Part shown: positions 51,989 through 60,933 of the stretch, in pieces | Position numbering within the stretch: the stretch's first letter is position 1 | Layout: every line of letters starts with the position of its first letter | Origin: Pseudomonas sp. GD04091 | GTDB taxonomy: Bacteria; Pseudomonadota; Gammaproteobacteria; Pseudomonadales; Pseudomonadaceae | Length of the DNA stretch: 64,000 nt | Reading direction: 5' to 3' | Assembly (NCBI RefSeq): GCF_029836165.1 | Contig: NZ_JAOEBG010000014.1 | Coordinates: 62,001 to 126,000 of the forward strand | Position numbers and translations under genes: made by a program | Notes under the pieces: model-generated | What the model saw: only the letters and a program-made list of their open reading frames with translations | Database searches by the model: none | What the model was told of the DNA's origin: nothing

Positions 51989-52770
51989 TGCCGAGCCTGC
52001 GGGCCGGAGCCCGCCTGCTGCGACTGTTCCTGGTACTGGCGCTGGGCGTGGCGATGGCCAGTGTCATCGCCCTCGGCGAGCGCCTGGGGCTGCGTGCCTC
52101 GGTCGAACGCCGCCAGCGCTGGACGCGGCTGTTCATGCAACGCCTGGTGAATGCCTTGCCTTTCCAGGTACGGGTGATCGGCGAATTGCCGGCGCGTCCG
52201 ATGCTGTGGGTCTGCAATCACGTGTCATGGACCGACATTCCCTTGCTCGGCATGCTCACCCCGCTGTCGTTCCTGTCCAAGGCCGAGGTGCGCCAGTGGC
52301 CGCTGGCCGGCTGGCTGGCGGAGAAAGCCGGGACCCTGTTCATTCGTCGCGGCGGCGGTGATGCCCAGCGCCTGCGCGAACAGATCAGCAGCCAGCTGGG
52401 CGAGCACAGACCGTTGCTGATTTTCCCTGAAGGCACCACCACCGACGGTCGTACCCTGCGCACCTTCCATGGACGCCTGCTGGCCGGGGCCATCGACCAG
52501 GGCACGCCGCTGCAACCGGTGGCGATCCAGTACCTGCGTGACGGCGAACCCGATCCGGTGGCGCCGTTCATTGGCGAGGATGACCTGGTGTCACACCTGA
52601 TGCGCCTGTTCGGCCAGGACCGCGGCGAAGTGGTGATCCACCTGCTGCAACCGATCGGCAGCGAGGGCAAGGAGCGAGCGGCGCTGGCGTTCCTGGCGCA
52701 GCAGGCGATTCATCAGGCCTTGTTCGGTATCGAGGACATCGAGCCGCGCCGGCAGGCCAAGGCTGCCTGA
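51988..52770 (+). CDS. olsA: Lyso-ornithine lipid O-acyltransferase
   Basis: Adds the second acyl chain to lyso-ornithine lipid, an inner-membrane enzyme of the PlsC family. It is 260 aa: an N-terminal TM helix (LLRLFLVLALGVAMASVIA), the acyltransferase HX4D motif in CNHVSWTDIP, and the FPEGTTTDGRTLRTFH motif. It overlaps olsB by one base, so they form an operon. Ornithine lipids are known to rise in phosphate-limited Pseudomonas; no PHO box was identified here. Confidence 0.94.
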   Translation: MPSLRAGARLLRLFLVLALGVAMASVIALGERLGLRASVERRQRWTRLFMQRLVNALPFQVRVIGELPARPMLWVCNHVSWTDIPLLGMLTPLSFLSKAEVRQWPLAGWLAEKAGTLFIRRGGGDAQRLREQISSQLGEHRPLLIFPEGTTTDGRTLRTFHGRLLAGAIDQGTPLQPVAIQYLRDGEPDPVAPFIGEDDLVSHLMRLFGQDRGEVVIHLLQPIGSEGKERAALAFLAQQAIHQALFGIEDIEPRRQAKAA

Positions 52771-52797
52771 ACAGAGGCCGACGCCTGTGCCGACCTC

Positions 52798-52867
52798 TTC
52801 GCGGGTAAACCCGCTCCCACAGGTTTCAGGTATCGCACTGTAGACGTGGGAGCGGGTTTACCGCGAA
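52798..52867. repeat. REP inverted pair after olsA
   Basis: Near-perfect arms (52798-52820 and 52846-52867) of the GTAAACCCGCTCCCAC type, between converging olsA and AcpH genes. Confidence 0.92.
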
Positions 52868-52890
52868 AGGCCAGTCTAGGCGACAGAGCA

Positions 52891-53475
52891 TCAGCGGTCG
52901 GGCATCCTCTGGGCCGCCGCGAACGCCTGCAACTGCGGATAGAACTCGCGAAAATCCGCCAGCAATGGCTCATACAGGCGTTCCAGTTCCACCATCACCC
53001 CGCTCATCCCGTCCGGTCGCGACAAGCGTCGGGCAATCCCGTCAAACACCTGCTCCAGCGTGGCGAAGTCGCCATACGCCCCCAACCAGTCGTCCGCCGC
53101 CATGAACGGCGCGATCCGCGCCAACCGCCCCGGCAACTCCGGCTCGGCCAGCAGCACCTTGTAGAAGTCCCCGGTGAACTGCGCCAGTGGCTGCTGCGCA
53201 TACTCGCCCCAGTGCCGCGCCAGGCAATGGTCGAAGAACACATCCAGCACGATGCCGGCAAAACGCCGCCGCTCGCGCGGGAAACGCGCCAGCGCCGCCA
53301 GTACCAGCGGGTGGCTGTCGGTGTAGCTGTCGATATGCCGGTGCAGGCGGATCGCGGCTTCCAGCACGGGCGGAAAACGCCCGTCAAGCGCGCCCTTGAC
53401 GAAATCGCCATACAGGCTGCCGAGCAGTTGCTGCGGCGCGGGGCCGCCCAGGTGGAGGTGTGCGAGGTAGTTCAT
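52891..53475 (-). CDS. acpH: ACP phosphodiesterase AcpH-like (DUF479)
   Basis: 194 aa, all-helical. Removes 4'-phosphopantetheine from acyl carrier protein in E. coli. The HD-like motif appears as HRHIDSYTDSHPLVLAAL and VFFDHCLARHWGEY; the N-terminus is MNYLAHLHLGGPAPQQLLGSLYGDFVKG, the classic start of this family. ATG 53475. It is divergent from the ArsR gene, 152 bp apart. Confidence 0.87.
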   Translation of the reverse strand: MNYLAHLHLGGPAPQQLLGSLYGDFVKGALDGRFPPVLEAAIRLHRHIDSYTDSHPLVLAALARFPRERRRFAGIVLDVFFDHCLARHWGEYAQQPLAQFTGDFYKVLLAEPELPGRLARIAPFMAADDWLGAYGDFATLEQVFDGIARRLSRPDGMSGVMVELERLYEPLLADFREFYPQLQAFAAAQRMPDR

Positions 53476-53500
53476 GGCGGCAGTCTAGCACCGCGCCGAC

Positions 53501-53604
53501 CTATATCGTCATGACCCGATATAGCGTTTCAAGCTGAGCTCAGAACCTCTTCATATTTGTATATCGCGATGCAACGATTTATATTTCGCCACATCGCGAT
53601 ATAC
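53501..53604. promoter_or_regulatory. Inverted-repeat operators upstream of the ArsR gene
   Basis: CTATATCG (53501-53508) faces CGATATAG (53517-53524) with an 8-bp gap. Further on, GTATATCGCGATG (53559-53571) faces CATCGCGATATAC (53592-53604). All share ATATCG half-sites, matching ArsR-type dyads. They probably serve the ArsR protein encoded just downstream, controlling its operon; the acpH promoter may also be affected. Confidence 0.65.
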
Positions 53605-53627
53605 CGCTACACACCACGAGCCCAACC

Positions 53628-53930
53628 ATGCCTCTCGATCTCGACGAAATAATAAAAGCCCTGGCCCATCCGGTCCGGCGAGACATCCTCAACTGGCTGA
53701 AAGACCCGGCCGCGCAGTTCCCCGACCAGCAGCACAGCATCGAACACGGTGTGTGCGCCGGGCAGATCGACCAACGCTGCGGCCTGTCGCAGTCGACCGT
53801 CTCCGCCCACCTGGCCACCCTGCAGCGCGCCGGCCTGATCAGCAGCCAGAAGATTGGCCAGTGGCATTTCTTCAAACGCAACGAGCAAACCATCCAGGCT
53901 TTCCTCGAGCAGATGAGCCAAGAGCTCTGA
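53628..53930 (+). CDS. ArsR-family transcriptional repressor
   Basis: 100 aa, winged helix: LDEIIKALAHPVRRDILNWL, then CGLSQSTVSAHLATLQRAGLISSQKIGQWHFFKRNE. There is only one Cys pair (about 42 and 50, VCAGQIDQRCG), in the wrong position for a classical metal site. It may sense a redox or organic signal, and the downstream XenB would fit. It begins the unit ArsR-MFS-XenB, with 13 bp between its stop and the MFS start. Confidence 0.88.
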   Translation: MPLDLDEIIKALAHPVRRDILNWLKDPAAQFPDQQHSIEHGVCAGQIDQRCGLSQSTVSAHLATLQRAGLISSQKIGQWHFFKRNEQTIQAFLEQMSQEL

Positions 53931-53943
53931 CAAGGACCTTGCA

Positions 53944-55113
53944 ATGCCCCTCCCCCTACTGATCCTGGCGCTCAGCGCCTTCGCCATCGGCACCACCGAG
54001 TTCGTCATCATGGGCCTGCTGCCCGATGTCGCGCAGGACCTCGGCGTGAGCATCCCCGGTGCCGGCTGGCTGGTGACCGGCTACGCCCTGGGCGTGGCCA
54101 TCGGCGCGCCGTTCATGGCCCTGGCCACCGCCCGCCTGCCACGCAAGGCCGCGCTGGTGGCGCTGATGGGCGTGTTCATCGTCGGCAACCTGCTGTGCGC
54201 GGTGGCCGGCGACTACGACCTGCTGATGTTCGCCCGGGTGGTCACCGCGCTGTGCCACGGGGCGTTCTTCGGCATCGGCTCGGTGGTCGCCGCCAGCCTG
54301 GTGCCGGCCAACCGCCGCGCCTCGGCGGTGGCGCTGATGTTCACCGGCCTGACCCTGGCCAACGTGCTCGGCGTGCCACTGGGCACCGCGCTGGGCCAGG
54401 TCGCCGGCTGGCGCTCGACCTTCTGGGCGGTGACCGGCATCGGCATGATCGCGCTGATCGGCCTGATCCGCTTCCTGCCGCTGCAGCGCGATGCCGAAGC
54501 GCTGAACATGCGCGCCGAACTGGCCGCGCTCAAGGGCGCCGGCATCTGGTTGTCGCTGAGCATGACCGTGCTGTTCTCGGCCTCGATGTTCGCCCTGTTC
54601 ACCTATGTCGCGCCGCTGCTGGGCGATGTCACCGGCGTGTCACCGCGCGGCGTGACCTGGACGCTGCTGCTGATCGGCCTGGGCCTGACCCTGGGCAACA
54701 TCCTCGGCGGCAAGCTCGCCGACCGGCGCCTGGGCGCCACCCTGATGGGCGTGTTCGCCGCCATGGCCGTGGTCTCCACCGCCCTGAGCTGGACCGCCAG
54801 CGCCCTGGTCCCGGCCGAGATCACCCTGTTCCTCTGGGCCACCGCCGCCTTCGCCGCCGTGCCGGCGCTGCAGGTCAACGTGGTTGGCTACGGCAAGGCC
54901 GCACCGAACCTGGTGTCGACCCTCAACATCGGCGCCTTCAACCTGGGCAACGCCCTGGGCGCCTGGGTTGGCGGCAGCGTCATCGCCCACGGCCTGGGCC
55001 TGACCCGCGTGCCCCTGGCCGCGGCGGCCCTGGCGGTCCTGGCGCTGATCGTCACCCTGATCACCTTCAGCCAGCGCGGCGGCGACGCCGAACTGGCCAC
55101 CGCGTCCAACTGA
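53944..55113 (+). CDS. MFS transporter (DHA1, AraJ/NepI type)
   Basis: 389 aa with 12 hydrophobic segments and the DHA1 signatures ALSAFAIGTTEFVIMGLLPDVAQDLGVSI (TM1) and MALATARLPRKAAL in loop 2-3. It follows the ArsR gene by 13 bp and precedes xenB, so the three form one unit with a probable role in exporting the compound that XenB transforms or that ArsR senses. Substrate not assignable. Confidence 0.88.
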   Translation: MPLPLLILALSAFAIGTTEFVIMGLLPDVAQDLGVSIPGAGWLVTGYALGVAIGAPFMALATARLPRKAALVALMGVFIVGNLLCAVAGDYDLLMFARVVTALCHGAFFGIGSVVAASLVPANRRASAVALMFTGLTLANVLGVPLGTALGQVAGWRSTFWAVTGIGMIALIGLIRFLPLQRDAEALNMRAELAALKGAGIWLSLSMTVLFSASMFALFTYVAPLLGDVTGVSPRGVTWTLLLIGLGLTLGNILGGKLADRRLGATLMGVFAAMAVVSTALSWTASALVPAEITLFLWATAAFAAVPALQVNVVGYGKAAPNLVSTLNIGAFNLGNALGAWVGGSVIAHGLGLTRVPLAAAALAVLALIVTLITFSQRGGDAELATASN

Positions 55114-55131
55114 CCCACGCGAGGCTTTGTC

Positions 55132-56181
55132 ATGACCACGCTTTTCGATCCGATCCAGCTGGGCGACCTCGTACTGCCCAACCGCATCATCATGGCCCCG
55201 CTGACCCGCTGCCGGGCCGACGAGGGCCGCGTGCCCAATGCGCTGATGGCCGAATACTACGTACAGCGCGCCAGCGCCGGGCTGATCCTCAGCGAGGCGA
55301 CCTCGGTCACGCCGATGGGCGTCGGCTACCCCGACACCCCCGGCATCTGGAACGACCAGCAGGTACGGGGCTGGAACAACGTGACCAAGGCGATCCATGG
55401 CGCGGGCGGGCGCATCTTCCTGCAGCTGTGGCACGTCGGGCGCATTTCCCACCCGTCCTACCTGAACGGCGAACTGCCGGTAGCCCCCAGCGCGATCCAG
55501 CCCAAGGGCCATGTCAGCCTGGTGCGCCCGCAGAGCGACTACCCGACTCCGCGCGCCTTGGAAACCGAGGAAATCGCCGATGTCGTCGAGGCCTACCGCA
55601 GCGGCGCCGAGAACGCCAAGGCCGCCGGCTTCGACGGTGTGGAAATCCACGCCGCCAACGGCTACCTGCTCGATCAGTTCCTGCAGAGCAGCACCAATCG
55701 GCGCACCGACCGCTATGGCGGCTCGCTGGAAAACCGTGCCCGGCTGCTGCTGGAAGTGACCGATACCGCCATCGAGGTGTGGGGTGCGGGACGTGTCGGC
55801 GTGCACCTGGCGCCGCGCGCCGATGCCCATGACATGGGCGACGCCGACCGCGCCGAGACCTTCACCTATGTCGCCCGGGAACTGGGCAAGCGTGGCATCG
55901 CCTTCATCTGCTCGCGGGAGAAAGAGGCCGACGACAGCCTCGGCCCGCTGATCAAGGCGGCCTTCGCCGGCCCGTACATCGTCAACGAACGTTTCGACAA
56001 GGCCAGCGCCAACGCGGCCATCGCCCGCGGCAGGGCCGACGCCGTGGCCTTCGGCATCCCGTTCATCGCCAACCCCGACCTGCCGGCACGCCTGGCCGCC
56101 AATGCGCCGCTCAACGCACCGCGTCCCGAGACGTTCTATGGCAAGGGGCCGGTGGGCTATATCGACTATCCGCGGATGTGA
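55132..56181 (+). CDS. xenB: Xenobiotic reductase / old yellow enzyme
   Basis: 349 aa FMN-dependent alkene and nitro reductase. Features include NRIIMAPLTRCRA, HVGRISHPSYLNGELPVAPSAI, and the strongly conserved DGVEIHAANGYLLDQFLQSSTNRRTDRYGGS. Reduces nitroesters such as nitroglycerin, and reactive alkenes, in P. putida and P. fluorescens XenB. It follows the MFS gene by 18 bp. A REP pair follows it. Confidence 0.9.
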   Translation: MTTLFDPIQLGDLVLPNRIIMAPLTRCRADEGRVPNALMAEYYVQRASAGLILSEATSVTPMGVGYPDTPGIWNDQQVRGWNNVTKAIHGAGGRIFLQLWHVGRISHPSYLNGELPVAPSAIQPKGHVSLVRPQSDYPTPRALETEEIADVVEAYRSGAENAKAAGFDGVEIHAANGYLLDQFLQSSTNRRTDRYGGSLENRARLLLEVTDTAIEVWGAGRVGVHLAPRADAHDMGDADRAETFTYVARELGKRGIAFICSREKEADDSLGPLIKAAFAGPYIVNERFDKASANAAIARGRADAVAFGIPFIANPDLPARLAANAPLNAPRPETFYGKGPVGYIDYPRM

Positions 56182-56189
56182 TTGAAACG

Positions 56190-56238
56190 ATCGCGGGACG
56201 AGCCCGCTCCCACTGTGGGAGCGGGCTCGTCCCGCGAT
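56190..56238. repeat. REP perfect palindrome after xenB
   Basis: Perfect 24-bp arms (56190-56213 and 56215-56238) with a single-base spacer, ATCGCGGGACGAGCCCGCTC type, between converging xenB and a membrane-protein gene. Confidence 0.95.
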
Positions 56239-56248
56239 GGGCGCCGAC

Positions 56249-57073
56249 TCAGGGTCGGGCGTTGATCTGCTGCTGCAGGTTCTGGATCTGGCTCTGCAAG
56301 GTGCTGATATTTCGGGTGGTCTGGCCACGGAAGGCATCGAACTCCTGCACCGATGCGCCCCCGGCCGAAGGCGCGGGCCGGTTGTCGACCTGGCTCTTGA
56401 GCACCAGCACGTCCTGCTCCAGACTGGCGATCGCCGCGCTCGGGTTACCCTGTTTCTTCAGCGCCGCCACCTCGTTGCTCAGGCTCTTGAGTTGAGCATC
56501 CAGCTTGCCGCCGTCCAACTGCCCTGACTTGAGCGCCGCCAACTCGGCGTTCACAGCCTTTAGCTGAGCCTGCAACTGGCCCTGCAACTCGGTCACGGCC
56601 TTCTGTTGTTCACGGGTATCGGCCAGCACCTGCTCCAGGCGCTTGCCCAGGTCGCCCGCCTGGCCGGCGACACCCTGCTGCTGCTTGCCCTGCTCGGCCA
56701 GCGAGGCCTGCAGTTGGCGGATCTGCAGTTTCAACGCCTCGCTGCCCGTGCTGTTGCTCGACTCGCTGGCCTCGACCTTGCCGCTGATCGCCTGCAGGCG
56801 CCCGGCCGCCTCTTCACTGATGCGGGCAAAGCTTTCCTGGGTGGCCACCAGTTGCTGCTCCATCAGCGAGATCTGCTGGAAGCTCCACCAACCAAGTCCC
56901 GCCAGGGCAATGAACGACGCGCCGAGCAAGGCCCACAGTGGGCCGTTGCTGCGCGGCCGCACGGCCTGCTGGCGGCTGCGGGCCACATGGGCCGGCAGCA
57001 GTTCATCGTCATCGGGGGTGCCGGCGCGCAGGGTGGGCACGTCGTCGAATTCGTCGTGGGCGTCGTTACGCAT
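56249..57073 (-). CDS. Membrane-anchored coiled-coil protein
   Basis: 274 aa. An acidic cytoplasmic N-terminus (about 1-45) is followed by one TM helix (about 46-66, GPLWALLGASFIALAGLGWW) and a long coiled coil in the periplasm (about 70-270) with Gln/Ala/Leu heptads. No catalytic motif. ATG 57073 lies close to the TM; TTG 57100 is less likely. PAO1 has, as I recall, a similar protein at this position annotated as chromosome-segregation-like, but this is not evidence of function. Confidence 0.8.
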   Translation of the reverse strand: MRNDAHDEFDDVPTLRAGTPDDDELLPAHVARSRQQAVRPRSNGPLWALLGASFIALAGLGWWSFQQISLMEQQLVATQESFARISEEAAGRLQAISGKVEASESSNSTGSEALKLQIRQLQASLAEQGKQQQGVAGQAGDLGKRLEQVLADTREQQKAVTELQGQLQAQLKAVNAELAALKSGQLDGGKLDAQLKSLSNEVAALKKQGNPSAAIASLEQDVLVLKSQVDNRPAPSAGGASVQEFDAFRGQTTRNISTLQSQIQNLQQQINARP

Positions 57074-57160
57074 GGGTACATTCAACCGCTGTGGTAGCAA
57101 AGGGGCATGAGTATAAACCGCCAGGGCGGCGCACTGATGACCATCATCCCGCCCACAGGT

Positions 57161-58156
57161 TCAGCGCTGGCCCGGCTGCGCCTGCCACCAGGTGCAGAAT
57201 TCATCCAGCGCGCTCCACACATCGGTCCTGGGCCGGTAGTCCAGGTACTGGCGTGCGCGGCTGATATCCAGGGTGAAATCCCTGCTCATCACCTGCATCG
57301 CCGTGCGGCTCAGGGTCGGTTGCGGGCGCCCGGGCCAGAGCAGGCAGGCCGCCTCGTTGAGCGCCGCCAGGCTGTAGGCCAGGCCGTAGGAACGGTAGCG
57401 GGTGACCTGGGGCAGCTGCATCCGGCGCATGACGTAGTTGATCACGTCCCACAGCGGCAGCGGATGACCGTTGCTGATGTTGTAGGCCTGCCCAAGGGCC
57501 TGGTCCTCGGCGAACAGCGCGCTGAGCAGCGCCTCGTTGAGGTTGTGCACACTGGTGAAGTCGACCTTGTTCAGGCCATTGCCGATGATCGCCACGCGTC
57601 CCTTGCGCTGCATGCGCATCAGCCGCGGGAAAATGCTCGCGTCCCCGGCCCCGGTGACGAAGCGCGGGCGCAGGGCCAGCACTTCCAGGCCGAACTCCTG
57701 GGCGCCGAACACCTTCTGTTCGGCCAGGTGCTTGGTCAACGCGTAGTGATCGTGGAAGCGGCGCGGCACCTGGTCCTCGCGGATGTCCAGCTGCGAACGG
57801 CCGTTGAAGTAGATCGACGGCGACGACAGGTGCACCAGGCGCCGCACATGTTCCTTGATGCAGCCTTCGACCACGTTCTCGGTGAGCACCACGTTGCCCT
57901 GGTGAAAGTCCTGGTAGCGTCCCCACGTGCCCACCGCGCCCGCGCAGTGCACCACCGCATCCACGCCCTGGCACAGGCGTCGGGCCAGCTCGGCGTCGCC
58001 CAGATCGCCCGGGATGAACTGCGCCCCGCGCCTGACCAGATGCTCGACGCCCTCTGCTTGCCGGCCATTGACCCGCACCTCCAGGCCCTGCTCCAGGGCG
58101 AAGCGCGCAAAGCGCCCGCCGATGAAGCCGCTCGCGCCGGTGACCAGAATTCGCAT
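57161..58156 (-). CDS. NAD-dependent epimerase/3-beta-HSD-family oxidoreductase
   Basis: 331 aa extended short-chain dehydrogenase. The Rossmann motif TGASGFIGG is at residues 7-15, the HCAGAVGTWGRYQDF and SSPSIYFNG strands follow, and YALTK (YxxxK) supplies the catalytic pair. ATG 58156 has GGAG 7 nt upstream. The substrate is not known; family members act on sugar nucleotides or sterol-like or hydroxy-ketone substrates. Confidence 0.87.
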   Translation of the reverse strand: MRILVTGASGFIGGRFARFALEQGLEVRVNGRQAEGVEHLVRRGAQFIPGDLGDAELARRLCQGVDAVVHCAGAVGTWGRYQDFHQGNVVLTENVVEGCIKEHVRRLVHLSSPSIYFNGRSQLDIREDQVPRRFHDHYALTKHLAEQKVFGAQEFGLEVLALRPRFVTGAGDASIFPRLMRMQRKGRVAIIGNGLNKVDFTSVHNLNEALLSALFAEDQALGQAYNISNGHPLPLWDVINYVMRRMQLPQVTRYRSYGLAYSLAALNEAACLLWPGRPQPTLSRTAMQVMSRDFTLDISRARQYLDYRPRTDVWSALDEFCTWWQAQPGQR

Positions 58157-58205
58157 GTAAGACTCCGCCTTGCCAGATTTCGGATGCAACTGACGCCCGA
58201 TGTGC

Positions 58206-59096
58206 CTACAAGGGCACCAGCCAGTCCCGCGCCGAATGGCGCAGGTGGTCGGTCAGCTGGGCGAGCAGCTGCCCGCCATTGCGCCAATGATGCCAGTACA
58301 GCGGCACATCGACAGGGGTATCGCGGCAGATTTCCACCACCTCGCCGCGCGCCAGCTGCTCGGCCACCTGCCGTTCCGGTGCCAGCCCCCAGCCCATGCC
58401 CGTCTCGATCATGCGCAGGAACCCCTCGGACGAAGGACACAGGTGATGCAGGAAACCATCCTGGACACCCAAGGATGCGAGGTAACGATGCTGCAGGGAA
58501 TCATCCGGCCCGAACACGATCGCCGGGGTGCGCGTCAGCCGTTCGACCGCGAAACCGTCCGGAAAATAGCGCGCCATGAACGCCGGGCTGGCCAGCGCCC
58601 GATAGCGCATCGACCCCAGCGGCAGGCTGCGCGCGCCGGCCACCGGGCGTTCGCTGCCACACAGGCAGGCGGCCACTTCGCCGGCGCGCATGCGCTTCAG
58701 GCCGACCTCCTGATCCTCGACCACCAGGTCAAGCAGCACCTGCTGTTCGGCGCAGAAGGCCCCGACCGCGCCCGCCCACCAGGTCGCCAGGCTGTCGGCG
58801 TTGAGGGCGATGCGCAGGCGTTCGGGCATGCCCTCTTCGTCCAGTGCCGGCACCTGGCGCTGCAAGTCGCGCTCGAGCAGGCGCACCTGCTGCACATGGT
58901 TGAGCAACTGCCGGCCGACCTCGGTCGGGCTCGGCGGCGCGGCGCGCACCAGCACCGGCTGTCCGACCCGCGCCTCCAGCAGCTTGATGCGTTGCGAAAT
59001 GGCCGATTGCGACAAGCCCAGCACCTGGGCGGCGCGTTCGAAACCGCCTTGTTCGATCACCGCGGCGAGGGCGGCGAGCAGCTTGTAGTCGAACAT
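58206..59096 (-). CDS. argP: LysR-family regulator, ArgP/IciA-like
   Basis: 296 aa. An HTH (about 1-60, YKLLAALAAVIEQGGFERAAQVLGLSQSAISQRIKLLE) and a substrate domain with LNADSLATWWAGAV and PSSEGFLRMIETGMGWGLAPE, both typical of ArgP. ArgP controls the amino-acid exporter gene argO/lysE in response to Lys/Arg. Here such an exporter gene lies divergent, 125 bp away, which supports the assignment. Confidence 0.88.
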   Translation of the reverse strand: MFDYKLLAALAAVIEQGGFERAAQVLGLSQSAISQRIKLLEARVGQPVLVRAAPPSPTEVGRQLLNHVQQVRLLERDLQRQVPALDEEGMPERLRIALNADSLATWWAGAVGAFCAEQQVLLDLVVEDQEVGLKRMRAGEVAACLCGSERPVAGARSLPLGSMRYRALASPAFMARYFPDGFAVERLTRTPAIVFGPDDSLQHRYLASLGVQDGFLHHLCPSSEGFLRMIETGMGWGLAPERQVAEQLARGEVVEICRDTPVDVPLYWHHWRNGGQLLAQLTDHLRHSARDWLVPL

Positions 59097-59221
59097 CGAT
59101 TTCCCTAATGCCAGATCAGCTCTATTTGTTTTTCTTATACCGTCGGCCCCGCCACAATGGCCACATCTTTCTTGGCAATCCGCGTCGGCGACAGCGTCGG
59201 CGCCCGTGGAGCGTTCCCGCT

Positions 59222-59821
59222 ATGTGGCAAAGCTATTTCAACGGCATGCTGGTGGCCTTCGGCCTGATCATGGCCATCGGCGCGCAGAACGCCTTCGTCC
59301 TGGCGCAGAGCCTGCGCCGCGAGCATCACCTGCCGGTGGCGGCGCTGTGCATCGTCTGCGACGCCCTCCTGGTGGCCGCCGGGGTGTTCGGCCTGGCCAC
59401 GGTGCTGGCGCACAACCCGACGCTGCTGGCCATCGCCCGCTGGGGCGGCGCGGTGTTCCTGATCTGGTATGGCGCCAAGGCACTGCGCAGCGCCTGCTCG
59501 AAGCAGAGCCTGCAGCATCAGCAAGGCCAGGGCATGCGCTCGCGCCGCGCGGTGCTGCTCAGTGCCTTGGCGGTGACCCTGCTCAACCCGCATGTGTACC
59601 TGGACACCGTGCTGCTGATCGGCTCGCTCGGCGCCCAGCAGACCATGCCGGGCGCCTACGTGGCCGGCGCCGCCAGCGCCTCGCTGCTGTGGTTCTCGAC
59701 CCTGGCCATCGGCGCCGCCTGGCTGGCGCCGTGGCTGGCACGGCCGGCGACCTGGCGCATGCTCGACCTGATGGTGGCGGTAATGATGTTCGCCGTGGCG
59801 GCGCAGTTGATCTTCACCTGA
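59222..59821 (+). CDS. argO: LysE/ArgO-family amino-acid exporter
   Basis: 199 aa with five to six TM segments and LIMAIGAQNAFVLAQSLRREH and TLLNPHVYLDTVLLIG, the ArgO/LysE signatures including the Asn-Pro of TM4. Exports arginine or lysine. ATG 59222 (MWQSYFNGML) gives the family N-terminus. It is divergent from the ArgP-like gene. Confidence 0.9.
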   Translation: MWQSYFNGMLVAFGLIMAIGAQNAFVLAQSLRREHHLPVAALCIVCDALLVAAGVFGLATVLAHNPTLLAIARWGGAVFLIWYGAKALRSACSKQSLQHQQGQGMRSRRAVLLSALAVTLLNPHVYLDTVLLIGSLGAQQTMPGAYVAGAASASLLWFSTLAIGAAWLAPWLARPATWRMLDLMVAVMMFAVAAQLIFT

Positions 59822-60015
59822 TCCCCACCGTCGATCGGCCTGCGCCAACCGCTCTGGAACCTCTATTCCCTATAGATGTTGCGTGGTTAAGCGCGGGGCC
59901 CGGTGCTATGATCCAGCCCCTGCGTCGCAAAGAGTACAAACTCGCCGACGCTCAGAAGGCCGCCCGTGATCGGCCTTGCGCAAACCGCAAACAGACCTGA
60001 ATCAGGAGATCCACC

Positions 60016-60612
60016 ATGGCTTTTGAATTGCCGCCGCTGCCGTACGCCCACGATGCCCTGCAGCCGCACATCTCCAAGGAAACCCTGGAGTATCACCACG
60101 ACAAGCACCACAACACCTATGTCGTGAACCTGAACAACCTGGTCCCAGGCACCGAATTCGAAGGCAAGACCCTGGAAGAGATCGTCAAGACCTCTTCGGG
60201 CGGCATCTTCAACAACGCCGCTCAAGTCTGGAACCACACCTTCTACTGGAACTGCCTGGCCCCGAACGCTGGCGGCCAGCCGACCGGCGCCCTGGCCGAG
60301 GCCATCAACACCGCCTTCGGCTCCTTCGACAAGTTCAAGGAAGAGTTCACCAAGGTTTCGGTCGGCACCTTCGGTTCCGGCTGGGGCTGGCTGGTGAAGA
60401 AGGCTGACGGTTCCCTGGCCCTGGCCAGCACCATCGGCGCCGGCAACCCGCTGACCAGCGGCGACACCCCGCTGCTGACCTGCGACGTCTGGGAACACGC
60501 CTACTACATCGACTACCGCAACCTGCGTCCGAAGTACGTCGAGGCGTTCTGGAACCTGGTCAACTGGAAGTTCGTTGCCGAGCAGTTCGAAGGCAAGACC
60601 TTCAAGGCCTGA
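60016..60612 (+). CDS. sodB: Superoxide dismutase [Fe]
   Basis: 198 aa cytoplasmic iron SOD that dismutes superoxide. The metal-ligand His and Asp are seen in the context HHDKHHNTYVVNLN, AAQVWNHTFYWNCL and DVWEHAYYIDYRN. The AAQ...WNHTF and WGWLVK residues fit the Fe-type. AGGAG lies 6 nt before ATG 60016. It is followed by a strong terminator. Fe-SOD genes are often iron-regulated, but no Fur box was identified here. Confidence 0.97.
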   Translation: MAFELPPLPYAHDALQPHISKETLEYHHDKHHNTYVVNLNNLVPGTEFEGKTLEEIVKTSSGGIFNNAAQVWNHTFYWNCLAPNAGGQPTGALAEAINTAFGSFDKFKEEFTKVSVGTFGSGWGWLVKKADGSLALASTIGAGNPLTSGDTPLLTCDVWEHAYYIDYRNLRPKYVEAFWNLVNWKFVAEQFEGKTFKA

Positions 60613-60631
60613 TCGCTGCTGCCTTGCACAG

Positions 60632-60659
60632 AAAACCCGGCCTCGCGCCGGGTTTTTTG
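60632..60659 (+). terminator. Intrinsic terminator of sodB
   Basis: A GC-rich 8-bp stem (AACCCGGC 60634-60641 with GCCGGGTT 60647-60654) with T-run. The rest of the 321-bp sodB-bifA gap shows no further feature I can support. Confidence 0.92.
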
Positions 60660-60933
60660 TGGCCGGGGATCGGCTTGTGCGCACAGGCCATGACCCGTCC
60701 GGTTGAATTCGCGACATCCCCACCTTCGCGCTCTTGCTCAGAGCGCATTGCGCGCTAACATCAACCTTCGGGAAAGTTGACGCAGCGCACTCAAGTCGCA
60801 TGACCGCTCAACCGATACAGGGCCAAGGGCAGATCCGCCGATAGCCTTGTTGCCTGGTGCGGCACTCGGTCGATAGTCTGTCGCCATGGTTGATGGCAAA
60901 ATAATGGCATGCGCATGGATTAAGGAAACCCCA

